Below, piece after piece: positions 46,691 through 57,642 of a stretch of 64,000 nt of DNA. The notes beneath the pieces were generated by a model. The model was not told where the DNA came from. It worked only from the letters and a program-made list of their open reading frames with translations, and did not search any database. Source of the DNA: Siphonodentalium dalli (lineage: Eukaryota > Mollusca > Scaphopoda > Gadilida > Siphonodentaliidae); the NCBI GenBank assembly GCA_032622095.1, contig CP136064.1, positions 181,322,011 through 181,386,010 on the forward strand, given 5' to 3'. Position 1 is the stretch's first letter, and each line of letters starts with the position of its first letter. A program made the translations under genes and the position numbers.

Positions 46691-48515
46691 GATCTTGACA
46701 TCCATACTGTATCCTGTTGACATTTTTTTTTATCATAATGGACCAGAATAGCCAAAGATTATGGGCCATCTCAGTTCTGTCTCAAAGTTCTGCCCATTTC
46801 CTTTCAATAGATATGGCCAAAATCACAAAAGAGGTTCTCGGCAAAATTACATACTTTAAAATGAATTTGTCATGCTCCATACGGAACTGGCACAACTGGG
46901 AATAGAACATGTAGTTGTCAATTAATTAACTAACACGTATAATAACCAAGTGAGTCACAATTTGCTACCTTTTCGGATAATGCAGAGAATGTTCGGGATA
47001 TATGTAAAAAAAATTACATTTTGGAAGCCATCTTGAGCAATTTGGTCTATAAACACTGTAGTGCGACACATTTAAGATAGACCAAAGCAATAAACACCTT
47101 TCAATCCAAAGATAGTTATATTTTACCTGAAAAAATTGTCCAAACCTGAAAACTTAATTTTTGCCAATATTTATGTCAAGTATTTTAGAGAAAAGTCCAA
47201 TATTTTTGACGATGTCATTGGTGAAAATAGTAACAATTAACCATGGTGCATGTTAGTATTCAATGTGTATAGAATGCAGAATAGCCCATTCTATACATCA
47301 ATACAACTTGTAAGTGATTACAAGACACGCTGTGTAATATTTACCATTTTCCATATTTTGGCGGCCATATTGGCAGCCATTTTGAGCCAAAGTAAGAATT
47401 TTGGTTCCAGTGATTTGGAATATTCATAGGTAATGATATGCCTCACTTACATTACAAAGTTCTGCTCATTTCTTGTTGAAATATGAATAGAATCCCAATT
47501 GTATTTTTTTGTGAAATTTTATACCGCATTCTGTACAATCGAATTTTTGAGGGATCGGAAGGGTTAGGACCCCAATAATTACATATTTAATTGCTGCAAT
47601 GATCAGTTAACATACAAAACACAAAATAAAGTTGCATTACTCAACCAGTTCCAAACAGCATGAATTGATCTAGAAGATATTTGTGAAAAAATGTCATATT
47701 TTCAACTTCCGGCGGCCATTTTGGTGGCCATCTTGGATGGTGAGTTTCAATTTTGGCCCCAAAAAGTGTCATTATGTCTTAGCTTCACGAAAATATATAC
47801 ATTTGTATACATTTTACTAGATTTTCCGCTATAATTTTCATAAAACTGGCTCACTTATAGTTCTAGAAAATGGATCGGGTTTGGGGGGGGGGGTAACAAG
47901 TCTCGTTCTTATCAAAAAACGACATGAATATATATTTCTTAAGTTGATCGTATCGATTTAGGGATGTATTGGTTGTAATAGTGCAACGTTCCAGGGGTGT
48001 ACGCACATACACACACGTTGGACGAATGCAATCATGTAAATAAAAGTGATTTTTTACGTTTTGGGGGGTGACCCGATGACCCCCTTCTTATCTTAAAACC
48101 CCAGGAAAAGTTGCTTCTTAAGTTGTGTTTTTATAATTAGTATATATCAAAGTACTTTGAAACCAAAAATTATGGATGTACGCGAAAGTATAAAAAAAAG
48201 TGAAAAATCACGTTTTGGGGTTCAGCATGGGACCGCCTTTCTTATCTGAAAACCCCAGGAAAATCCCTTTCTTAAGTTGTGTTTTATTTATCGGTACACT
48301 TAGGAGTATCATCAAACCGAAATTCATCGATGTACGCGGAAGTGTAAATAGAAGTGATTTTTGGCACTTTTGGGGGTTCAGCGGCCCCTAAACCCCAGGA
48401 ATGCGCAACTTAAGAAATCGGTTTTTCAGAATGTTCCATTATTAATACCAACTTTAGGGGGTCAAACCTTTTGTACGCAAAAGTGTAAATGGAACATATG
48501 CGGGCTCCCCAACTA
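46691..48515 (-). repeat. Foldback 2 right arm
   Basis: Reverse complement of 42485-44370 with scattered substitutions and short indels. The inner part matches the foldback 1 right arm; the outer part does not. Confidence 0.85.
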
Positions 48516-49373
48516 TAAAGAGCGTCTGTTTGCCATTCAACGTTATTTGCATCTGCAGAGAGATATACGGAACATACATTAATTTTAAAAAACATTTGTT
48601 TCTGACCAACCCTGCGAGCACGGATGGCGCGCTTTGTTTTTACAGTATATAGTTATATACCGAAATCATCCCAGATAATCACGAATATAGCATCAGATTT
48701 CTCCCCAGATATACCGTTATAAAGCTACTGGAATCTGCCAATCTACGGGAAATTCCAGGGAATGCCGATTGAGCTCAAACTTGCTACCCACGGGAAGTGT
48801 CATATATATGAGTGTGTCCTTTATAGACTCTAACCGATTGAGCTCAAACTTGCTAAATAAGAAAATAGCCACCAAGCCGTAAATATCAACAACAACGATA
48901 TTACTAAATACACGTTTTCGGCAATGTGAGAGTTTTCGGGGAGCCGTGATGCCAACAAGTAAATCTGTCTTCGGGTCGTTGTTGTTGCCAACAACAACGA
49001 CCCGAAGACAGATTTCCCGACGGGAAGCGTTAGTTTTAAATTCAATGCAATGTTATCGTAGAGAGCTTTCACGAAACAAAGAATGCGTTGTCTGTCGTTC
49101 CTAGGAAGGGGGGATTTCTACGGGTAAATATTTCCGCCAGAAACAAAAAAATTAATTAAAACAATTTACAATTTAATTAAAACAATTTAAAATTAAAAAA
49201 AATTAACAATAAAAAAACAATTCAGAAACAAAATATATTAAATTTAAAAAACATTAAATTCATATTCAAAAATAAAAAACAAAAATAAATAAAAACAAAA
49301 TAATTACAAAAATGTCATGTTTCTGAAACAAAGCCATGGGACGAATGCCGCCAGTGGCGGGCTAACCTGCTAG

Positions 49374-50216
49374 TCTATTATATATTTTGGAAGATCTGTG
49401 TGTGTGTGTGTGTCTGTGTGTGTGTCTGTCTGTAATCGATGGACTCAAAAACGGCCGAGCCGATTTCGATGAAACTTGGTATGTGTGGGTATTTTCGGCC
49501 GGGGAGTGACATGGGCCTATTAATTTGCCCGTGCGACGTGACCTTGACCTTGAAATCGGGTAATTTCCAGGTCAAACGCCCGAATATTACTGGATTTCGA
49601 TGAAACTTGGTATGTGGGTGTATTTTCGGCCGGGGAGTGGCATAAACCTATTAATTTGCCCGTGCGACGTGACCTTGAAATAGGGTCATTTCAAGGTAAA
49701 ACGCCCGAATATCACGGGTTTTCGATGAAACTTGGTATGTGGGGGTACTTTCGTATGGGGAGTCTCATAAGTATATTAATTTGCCCGTGCGATGTGACAT
49801 TGGCCGAATATCACGGGATTTCGATGATACTTGGTATGTGGGGGTACTTTCGTATGGGGAGTCTCATAAGCATATTCATTTGCCCGTGCGACGTGACCTT
49901 CACCTTGAAATCGGGTCAATTCAAGGTCAAATCGCCAATTGTGATGGTATTTCGACGAAAATTTATACATAGGGTTACTTTTGTCCACTGGGTGTTTTGG
50001 ACGGGTCAAATCGTGACCCCGACCTGACCTTGACCTTCAAAATGATCAATTCAAGGTCAAATCGGGTAAAACCGGATGAATTTCGACGGGTACTTTTGTC
50101 GGGTACGTTTGTTCGGGCAGTGTTTTGGACGGGTCAATTCGTGACCCCACTTGACCTTGGCCTTCAAAATAGACAATTCAAGGTCAAAGCCCGGACGAAG
50201 TCGGGTCACCTTCTAG
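49374..50216 (+). mobile_element. Non-autonomous Helitron-like element 3
   Basis: Abuts element 2 and starts TCTATTATATATTTTGGAAG. It ends with an imperfect hairpin (cccggacgaagtcggg, 50190-50205), seven bases and CTAG (50213-50216) next to T. The interior differs from elements 1 and 2: a TG microsatellite near 49396-49435, then repeated ttcgatgaaacttggtatg and gacgtgaccttgaccttgaa units. It is dense in AAGGTCA half-sites. Non-coding. Confidence 0.75.
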
Positions 50217-50819
50217 TATAATATATAACGATAACGAGGACTGCAGGTGAGATGACGGATGCACGAGAGACTACTCTTAGCACTTTGTAAATAATACACA
50301 TCTCGTCAGTAACATGTGAACCCATCTCTTAGAGATTAAAACAGATATGGCATAGCAATAACCCGCAGATGCAATATTTATCGGTCAACAAAGCAACACA
50401 ACGTCCAATGTCAAGGGCGGTCAAGTGGCCTTCGTATTAGCGTATATATAGCACCAATATATATATATATATATATATACATAATATGTATTAAAAAACA
50501 CAATATCTGCAAACATAATTTACCAGTCAGCATGGTTTCTTTTCACCATTATTAAACGGATAATTCGTCTTCCTGTAATACGTAGGTCAGACAGTCATTC
50601 GGGCGATGTGCCAGCTGTACTCGATGTATCGTTCATGGTGTAGACGATAGTGAGTACCATCTGGATCCATCTGTTGCCAGACATAGCAAACGCACCAAAA
50701 CAATGGCATGGCGAACCGCCTGGATGATGCAATAGTCACGGAATGCTTCGTGAATCTAATCGAAGGCCACTAAAGAGTACTAGGAGCGTGCTTAGAGGAA
50801 CTTGGATTTTATAGGTTAC
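50217..50819. repeat. Spacer with (AT)n microsatellite
   Basis: An AT run lies at about 50457-50480. No gene or other repeat is recognised in the remainder. Confidence 0.5.
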
Positions 50820-51110
50820 TATCTGAGGTACCCGTCGTTGCTCGGGTAAAGAAGATTGGAAACGACTTTTAGTGTTTTGGCATGCATTTACTCAATTTCA
50901 AAGAACTTCTTTTTACAATTTAGGTAGTCTTCCCTTCTACCACAAGGATGAATAGGTTTTATGCATGATCCAAACCACGAGTACCAAACGTAGAGCTGGC
51001 CATGTGAGAAACACGGTGATATTAATTAAGTCCAGCAATCTTGAGGGATTGGCCCTGAGCCTTATTGACAGCCATAGCTGTTGATATATTCCGGATTGTA
51101 TCAATAAAGG
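50820..51110 (-). pseudogene. Helitron Pif1-like helicase C-terminal remnant
   Basis: On the minus strand one frame reads STAMAVNKAQGQSLKIAGLN (about 51105-51030), matching the helicase motif usually written AMTINKSQGQTL. After a stop and frame change it reads CFSHGQLYVW (~51014-50984), the CFSHGQLYVA motif, where Trp follows instead of a Ser/Arg-containing VACSRV. A third frame gives NLFILVVEGKT (~50960-50930). Downstream is a hairpin (tacccgtcgttgctcgggta, 50829-50848) and, ten bases on, ATAGT, perhaps a mutated CTAGT. This is the 3' end of a dead autonomous Helitron. A host PIF1 pseudogene is the alternative, but the hairpin argues against it. Confidence 0.65.
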
Positions 51111-51224
51111 ACAATACTGTTGATCTAGACCTGTTATGGTATGGATAAAGAGCGTTACGGTGGCATAAGTTACGCCATCCAGTCGAGGCGACATGTAAGA
51201 TTGAGAGCTGTCTTTGTGTATACT

Positions 51225-51806
51225 AACAAAAAAGGGCGTTCACTGTTGATCTATTCCTGATAATTATGGTATTGGTATGAATTAATTAAAAGCGATCTGC
51301 TCGCTTGTGTGCAAAAACTTGTTAAAGGCAAGGGCGGCGTTCGTTGCAGAAATATTCATATTTGTTCAAATCGCCATCAACAAAGGGAATATTAAAATAT
51401 ATATAGTTTTGTTCACATGCCAAACATAATCAGCGCGTAAATAGTATATTGCCGTTAAGACGTACGATATTGTACGTAAACAAGAGCCTGCTCGTGTTTA
51501 AACTGAAGTTTTGCTTCTGTTTATATAGCACAGCGCAATTATATTGGTTTATCACACACAAATGATATAAACGCTCTTTATTATTCCATATCAGGAAAAC
51601 AGTAACAAACAACGCTCTTTATGTTTACCATATCCGGATCTAAACAAAAGCCAGGTTCCGTAACGTTTTTTTTTTACTTTTGTTTACATAACAAAGGAAA
51701 AACATTTGACAATAGCATACTGTTTATGCCACATTTCTGATTGGTGTAAGAACAAGGTATGTCTATATTTTACTATTTAATATTTCTGTTTATGGCGGTT
51801 TTTGAC
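51225..51806 (-). mobile_element. Decayed family A MITE (copy 3) with extra core
   Basis: TTAAAGGCAAGGGCGGC at 51321 starts a copy in the same orientation as 33600-34093. It shows the aacgctctttatt, ccatatcagga and aacgctctttatg core, and fades near 51806 without its far terminus. Just left of it (51232-51310) a second core lies in the opposite orientation, so the two cores face each other. Confidence 0.7.
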
Positions 51807-52338
51807 GAAGATGATCCAGCCGTTTGGTCTCATATAGCCGGACAAACAAAATTGAGTTGTATTAATATATAATGGTATAATGGCACGGTAGCCGTCAGGT
51901 TTTTCGTTCGTCTTTGGGTCACATTTAAACAACGGTATTACATCACGCCTTTTCAGCTAGTCTATTTTTAATTTCACATGAAGTCCATCAAATGACACTA
52001 GGGTGTGTTTAAAGGAACTTGTGGGGTTAAGCCTAATGTAGCAAATCAGAGGCATCGACACCCACATGCATAATATACCGTATATGACTAATTATTCCCC
52101 ATGCCGAATTATACATAAAGATTAGATAGAGGTGTGGCGCCAGGGAATTGGAGATGCTAACCCACAAACTTTGGCAAAAAAATCCAAAAGTTTACAATTT
52201 TATGCCTGGCACAACATTAATTTACAGTTTCAGACCAAAATCGGGTTGAATTTGTTTTTGATAGTTTAATATTCCAGCCAGTATTTGTTTTTAGACAAAA
52301 AGTTAAATATTTGTCCTACTTTCGGTAAAACTTTTAGT
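51807..52338. other. Spacer, nothing recognised
   Basis: No supported gene, repeat or RNA. Confidence 0.4.
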
Positions 52339-52342
52339 TTAA

Positions 52343-52802
52343 ATGTACTCAATCTGATTCGATGGTCCCATATCATCAGATTCCAACAACGACAACGACG
52401 ACAATAACAACAACAAACAAAAATTTTTAATCGCCGCTTCAGTTATCAGTATCGATTAAAATAATGTGAACTACAGTCAACTATATAGATAAAATTGCCC
52501 AAAATGTTTTATTTATCATCATTTTGTTCTTGTTCAACAAAATCTGGCCTGATTGTCAAATATTTATTCCACTTGATTTTAGAGTTATCCATCTTCATCC
52601 GCAATTTGGTCCGATACCGTCGGCTTAATGAATATATGCCATGCAGGCCACCAATAATTACATATCTCGGGAAATAAAAAAATTCAAAAATCGTTATCTG
52701 ATCACTGAGCTATGATGGATGGGTTCCTCGACTCGAACAAATAATTTTACCCCCCGAAGCCAAAGAAATAGTAATTTGGGAGCGTTAATTCGGATTATGG
52801 AT
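52343..52802 (-). mobile_element. Family B MITE copy 3
   Basis: Reverse-oriented relative of 25077-25470, between TTAA sites (52339-52342, 52803-52806). The right end, GGAGCGTTAATTCGGATT, matches the family start. It includes an acaacgacaacgacgac low-complexity patch where the other copies have ttgttgttg. It is more diverged than copies 1 and 2. Confidence 0.75.
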
Positions 52803-52806
52803 TTAA

Positions 52807-54237
52807 TCTCAATAAGATATTAATCATTATTTACATCCAGTATATAATAATCATGCATGAGAACAGGATTTGGCAGTTAGATAAAAGCTTATTGGTTCCA
52901 TCTCCTATATATAATTATATGAATGAATGGATGATACAAGTTCAAACTTTTGAACTGAAACTACAATGAGTTGGAAATTTCCAACAGTTTGAGACATTTA
53001 GGCACCACCTGGACAAGTCCAACCCAAGGGGGTAAAAATGACATTTCCCTCACTTAAGAATTTGGGTTTTGTTCAAAGGGGTGCATGGGATGCAGTCGGA
53101 AATACTTGACTTAACTTGGAAATCACCCCAAACAGGGACGTCCCTGAGTGGTGTTATTTATTGGTATCAATAAACTTACCCCCTCCGTTTTTATAACAGA
53201 GATATGGAAAGCGCCATATATTCCCGAGTCCAACAATAGATCCAATACAGGAAAATATGTATTCGAACCAGTTTGACCATTTTCCTCTATTTGCCTCAGT
53301 CATGGCAGATATGATGTTCGCTTGAATGTAATAATTTTACCCGCTTCGCTGTGCGAAGAATGAAAGCAAATTGATGTAACTGACTCTTCTGGTAGTGTTT
53401 TGGTTGTATGTCATAGATTTTTTTTAATTAGGGTAGACGCGGCAATACGTGGTAAATTTCCACTGTAGTGAAACTAGATTATGAATCAACCGCTCCAAGT
53501 CGAATTTTGACGGCTTTTTACTGTCCAGTAGTAGTTGACTGATAAATAAATAATCGCAAATGATATATATGTTTTTTAACATTAAAACGTGCTTATATTT
53601 CGCGGTGTTGACGACTTTAAACTGTACTAAGTACGGTACATTCGTACTTGTTGAAACAAATTAATATGGTATTTTGTACAATGCATGGGTGGTGTAAAAG
53701 AAAAAAATAATTGAAATGCCTAGCATACCCTCATAATATTTTATATTCAACTTCAATGATCACAAGGTATGCCCCGGTATGTGTAGACATACATTCAGAT
53801 TCATACTGACATAATGAGTCTATCGTTGTCTCGCCGAAATGTCATTTCATGGAAGCATGCATGCAGTCTTACTCCAAATTACGTCAGATTGCTTCGATTT
53901 CATCTTGGGGCTACTAATATAAAATAGTGAGTTCTTATTGGCGCTACAGACGTGTATGTGGGCCTGTAGTTAACTTAGACGGGATACATTCACACCATGC
54001 TATACATGGCGCATCCATAATAAAGCAAAAATATAGTTTGTAGCATGTTTCTGACAACAAACTGCATACCTTAAATGATGTTTCTGACAAAATATGCACC
54101 ATGGCAACTAGTATCACGTATTCAGAAAGCAGGGGCATGGTATCACATGTATTATGGTCTCACACTGCAATGTATAGAGTTCAGTCGGCATGGGCTCTGT
54201 CCTGCCGCTTTAACTTTTATTCTGAGTTCCGTTCCCA
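52807..54237. other. Spacer, no gene recognised
   Basis: About 1.4 kb of AT-rich sequence without convincing frames or repeats. A short tttctgacaa theme recurs near 54048 and 54081. Confidence 0.4.
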
Positions 54238-54241
54238 TTAA

Positions 54242-54820
54242 ACGGGTACTGTACGCCATTTTCAATAAATTTCCGATGATAACAACGATCTATTATCGAT
54301 AATATATAGAACATAAGTAATTTGAGTCGAAGATGTATTCTGTAAACGCTCAGGTTAATAGGCTATCTTAAAATTTAATAATTTAAAAGTTAATAATTTA
54401 ATATAAATTGAATTTATGGCTGTAGCCATAAAATGGCGTAAATTAAAATACGAATTTCCGTGTACCAGACGTAATCAAATTATAATTGAGGGATACTGGA
54501 TTAGTAAACCCATTGCACACACGATCGTTTGAAACATTATGCTGATACGGGGAGAAAACTCAAGCCACTCACTGACTAGTGACGATAAATGAGTATATGG
54601 GATCAGTATGCATATATAATAAAACTTTTATGTGATACATTTGGTTGAAAACTGTACAAAAATTACTCGACAACAATTTGTTTTTTTGCATTCCGGCATA
54701 TTTGCCATCCGTAACACTACTTCGTACTAAACAGACTTTCAAATAATGGAAAAATTGTTACCTTATTCTCCGACTCAGAGACTACATAAACCAACAACAA
54801 CATTTGGGTACAGTATCCCT
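54242..54820. mobile_element. TTAA-flanked MITE, family C
   Basis: 579 bp between TTAA sites (54238-54241, 54821-54824). The ends are inverted: ACGGGTACTGTACGC on the left, and GGGTACAGTATCCCT on the right, whose complement is AGGGATACTGTACCC. The interior is unrelated to families A and B and non-coding. Confidence 0.7.
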
Positions 54821-54824
54821 TTAA

Positions 54825-55735
54825 GAACTATTATTCTAGTTTGAAATATAGAAACTTCTTTCATTTGAAATAATGCGTCATGGAACGCGAAACATGACAC
54901 ACGTCGTATATTATGGTGTGAGGGCAAATGTACAATCGCAACTTCTCGGATTATCGTTCTTGGGAAAATAATTATTTGCGTACGGAAATCACCGAGGTTT
55001 GCCGATTGGGCAAATGTAGGGAATTCAGGTTCTTGTATACTTTTTAGTAGAGGCAAGTCATATACATGAAAATGAAGCTTCCGTTCCAAGGAATCTTTTC
55101 AGACTCTATTCCAATGTTTTAATCCACGTGACCTTGAAATTCAGGATGGCCGCCAAAATCACAATTTTGGCCATAAAATCACTCGTTCTGAGATTTGACA
55201 CATTCATTGTGAAATAAAGCTAATTTAACATAGTATAATTTTAACCATTATTGCATAACTGTTGCCTTTTGGTCAATAATTTCCATCATCTACCCCATTT
55301 TTCATCGAGAAAAATGCTTTTGATGACAAAACGCTAGTTTGTATTACAATTTATTTGTATGGAATAGACCATAATTTAGGTTTAGTATTTATCAACAGGC
55401 TCATTGATATGGGCCTTATATGGTCACTGTTTTGCGATATGTTCATTTGTTTGATGATTAACAAGAATGTATTGATGAACATTTAATGATTTAGCTGAAA
55501 ATCAATTAAAAGGAACATACAGCACGCAATAATAACCATATGGTGGTCTACATATAAGGCGGGAATTTTATCAAATGACCAATTTTCGAACTTAATGTTC
55601 AATGATTGAATAACTGATGATCAGAAATTTTATAACACACAATTTTGGATAGGATTGGATGGAAACGCGTCAGCTGTACTGTCGTACAATTACTGAGCAT
55701 CACGCGCTGTGGAATATTCACATGACATTTAACCC
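54825..55735. other. Spacer, nothing firm
   Basis: A short patch near 55125-55180 (gaccttgaaattcaggatggccgccaaaat) resembles the inner-arm motif of foldbacks 1 and 2 and may be a small fragment. Otherwise nothing is recognised. Confidence 0.35.
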
Positions 55736-56092
55736 TTTACCCAACAGAACGGCCCTGTGCCAATGCATTCTCTTATATATGCGAGTCGACCATAGGTCGC
55801 CTCGCATATATAAGAGAATGCATTGGCTTAACACATATTAAAGAAAAAATGGTAAAAAGTGTTAAAAAAAAGTTTTTTTTAGGCCAATGCATTCTCTTAT
55901 ATATGCGAGGCGACCTATGGTCGACTCGCATATATAAGAGAATGCATTGGCACAGGGCATAACTGTAACTATCACAATGTGCTCAATGAGCCGGTTCCAA
56001 TGATACCCATATTTCCATGGTTTTATTGAGACAGACCGAAGATAATTTAGGCTGTTAGGGCGTTTCTGGGCGTTCTGTTGGGTAAAGGGCAT
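55736..56092. repeat. Nested double palindrome
   Basis: Two hairpins, 55759-55827 and 55883-55951, each have perfect 27-bp arms (gccaatgcattctctt...gcgag and its complement) and 15-bp loops. The two hairpins are themselves inverted copies of each other, loops included, around a T/A-rich centre. A further outer pair (ccctttacccaacagaacg at ~55733 and its complement near 56071-56089) encloses them. It is non-coding and probably a foldback-type MITE. Confidence 0.85.
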
Positions 56093-56469
56093 TTCAGGAA
56101 GAGTATATTGATCATATCAAATATTTCTGAGATGCCAACGAATATACAGGAACGGACTCGCACCATGACCGGATATATATTTAGAAAATATATGAAAAGT
56201 CAATTGATCTAAGGACACTTGTCTCGCATACATTTTGGGTTTTAATGGTAGAAAGAAACTAGTTCACAGTCTACAGCTGTCCCATTGGATATTGTCCATT
56301 AAGCCCCAGAGATATCTGGATTATACTTTCATATATAGTTTGTGAGATAGGTCTACGCAAATTGTAGACCTGCATTGCACGCGCCAGTAACAATATGCGC
56401 GTTCTATTCCTAAACTCTGAGAATATATTCCATTTGTTAACCATATACATTAGACCGGCCCCCAGATGA
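56093..56469. other. Spacer before the long terminal inverted repeat
   Basis: No recognised feature. The outer end of the Academ-like element lies near 56470 but could not be fixed, because the other terminus is outside the window. Confidence 0.4.
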
Positions 56470-57322
56470 GGGTGGTGTCACACGAAAGGGTAGAAATTTT
56501 GATGCTATCTCCAACTATCTCCAACTATCCAAATATATATTTTTGACCTTTTTAGTGTTTTTGACCTGCAAATTTCAGTAAAATAAGGAAAACCAATAAA
56601 ATAAGACAAATGTCGAATAAAATATACTTGAATATCATATATTTATTCTATCTTGGTTGCTCAACATTATTGATGTTCAAAAATGTATATTCTCCAACAA
56701 TTTTTGTGAAAAATTCATGAAAATGTCAAAAAAATGCAGAAATTGCAGTGCTTTTTCAAAAAAGTTTTCCAAAAAATTTCCTATAAATTTTTTAATTTTT
56801 GGTATAAAGCTCTCGCTGTTGCATCAAAATTTTCAGCATTATATACCTGATTTAATAATATCAACGTCACAAGCATTGGTATCCAAAAATCCGAGATATT
56901 TCCAAAAACTTAACCCTCCCCCCCCCCCCTAAACTGATTTTCTATCTGAAAATACCTGTCAAGTCAGAATAGCCCGTTTTCGTTCCGTTTTGTTAACCAA
57001 TTCACAATCTTATCATATTTCATAGCATTGGAATGTACCTGCAGATGGTTATGTTATGAGAGAGTCTATTTTTTTTTAATTATTTATTCCTTTTTTGGTA
57101 AATTAGCTTTAAAAAATGATTATTTTTAAGTGAAAAAAATCTTAAATATTTCCATGACTTTGTCAGTTTTATGGATACAGCTGAAGAACACGCACCAAAA
57201 TAAGCAGAAATTCATCGCCAATACCAGACAAGAAATGCCATATTCATGTTCCATACCATAGTTAAGAAATAATGTAAAACTTAACCCTACCCCCAAAACT
57301 GACACAATTTAGGACAAGTCTA
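56470..57322 (+). repeat. Left terminal inverted repeat
   Basis: From 56714 to 57322 this is the reverse complement of 63436-64000, with minor differences (for example in the C run at 56918-56930). Sequence from ~56470 to 56713 would match beyond the window end. It includes agcactgcaatttctgc-type and gagagagtctattttt segments in mirrored form. Confidence 0.85.
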
Positions 57323-57642
57323 TAGGTTTCAGTTTTGTTAACCAATTCAGAGTCTTATCATATGTCATGAAATTAGCATGTATATGTAGAGGTTTATGTT
57401 ATTAGAGAGTCTATTTTCTTTAATATTTGATTTCTTTTTGGTATTAAAATTAGCTTAAAAAGTTTATATTTTTAAGTGAAACAAATCCTGAAAAATGTCC
57501 ATGACTTGTCAGTTTTATGGATAGAGCTGCACAACATGCATTAAAAATAAACAGAACTTTATCCCAATACCAAACATGAAATGCTATAATCATGTACCAG
57601 AGGAATAAAGTAAAGGAATAAAGTAAAATTACTGCCCACAGC

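Larger units (their letters stand above)
42485..48515. mobile_element. Giant foldback element 2 (6.0 kb)
   Basis: Ends are TAGTTAGGGAGCCCGC and GCGGGCTCCCCAACTA, with TAA on both sides (42482-42484, 48516-48518). The uninterrupted target (ctctataaagagcg) is present in the adjacent Helitron-like copy at ~41361, so insertion with a 3-bp duplication is directly visible. The halves are inverted repeats: outer shell 42485-~43262 mirrors ~47740-48515, and inner arm 43262-44370 mirrors 46690-47740. The core is the same strand-switching ~42-bp minisatellite as in foldback 1. No protein is encoded. A poly-C in one arm (43107-43121) is matched by a poly-G in the other (47883-47893). Confidence 0.92.
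42244..49373 (+). mobile_element. Non-autonomous Helitron-like element 2, split by foldback 2
   Basis: Follows element 1 directly (CTAG then TACTATATATTTTCAG). It is the same family over its length (gtggtcgcggtttagagaagc, cgccagtggcgg). It ends with the same hairpin (49348-49360) and CTAG (49370-49373). Without the 6.0-kb foldback it is about 1.1 kb. A local rearrangement near 48957-49010 forms an inverted cgacccgaag/cttcgggtcg pair. Confidence 0.8.

Noticed and set aside
48957-49012. Inverted cgacccgaag pair as a separate mobile element
   Set aside because: It lies within a Helitron-like copy where the paralogue has the same words in a different order; a local rearrangement is the simpler explanation.
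49739-50221. 70-137 codon frames in Helitron-like element 3
   Set aside because: They follow the internal direct repeats of a non-coding element and have no recognisable domain.
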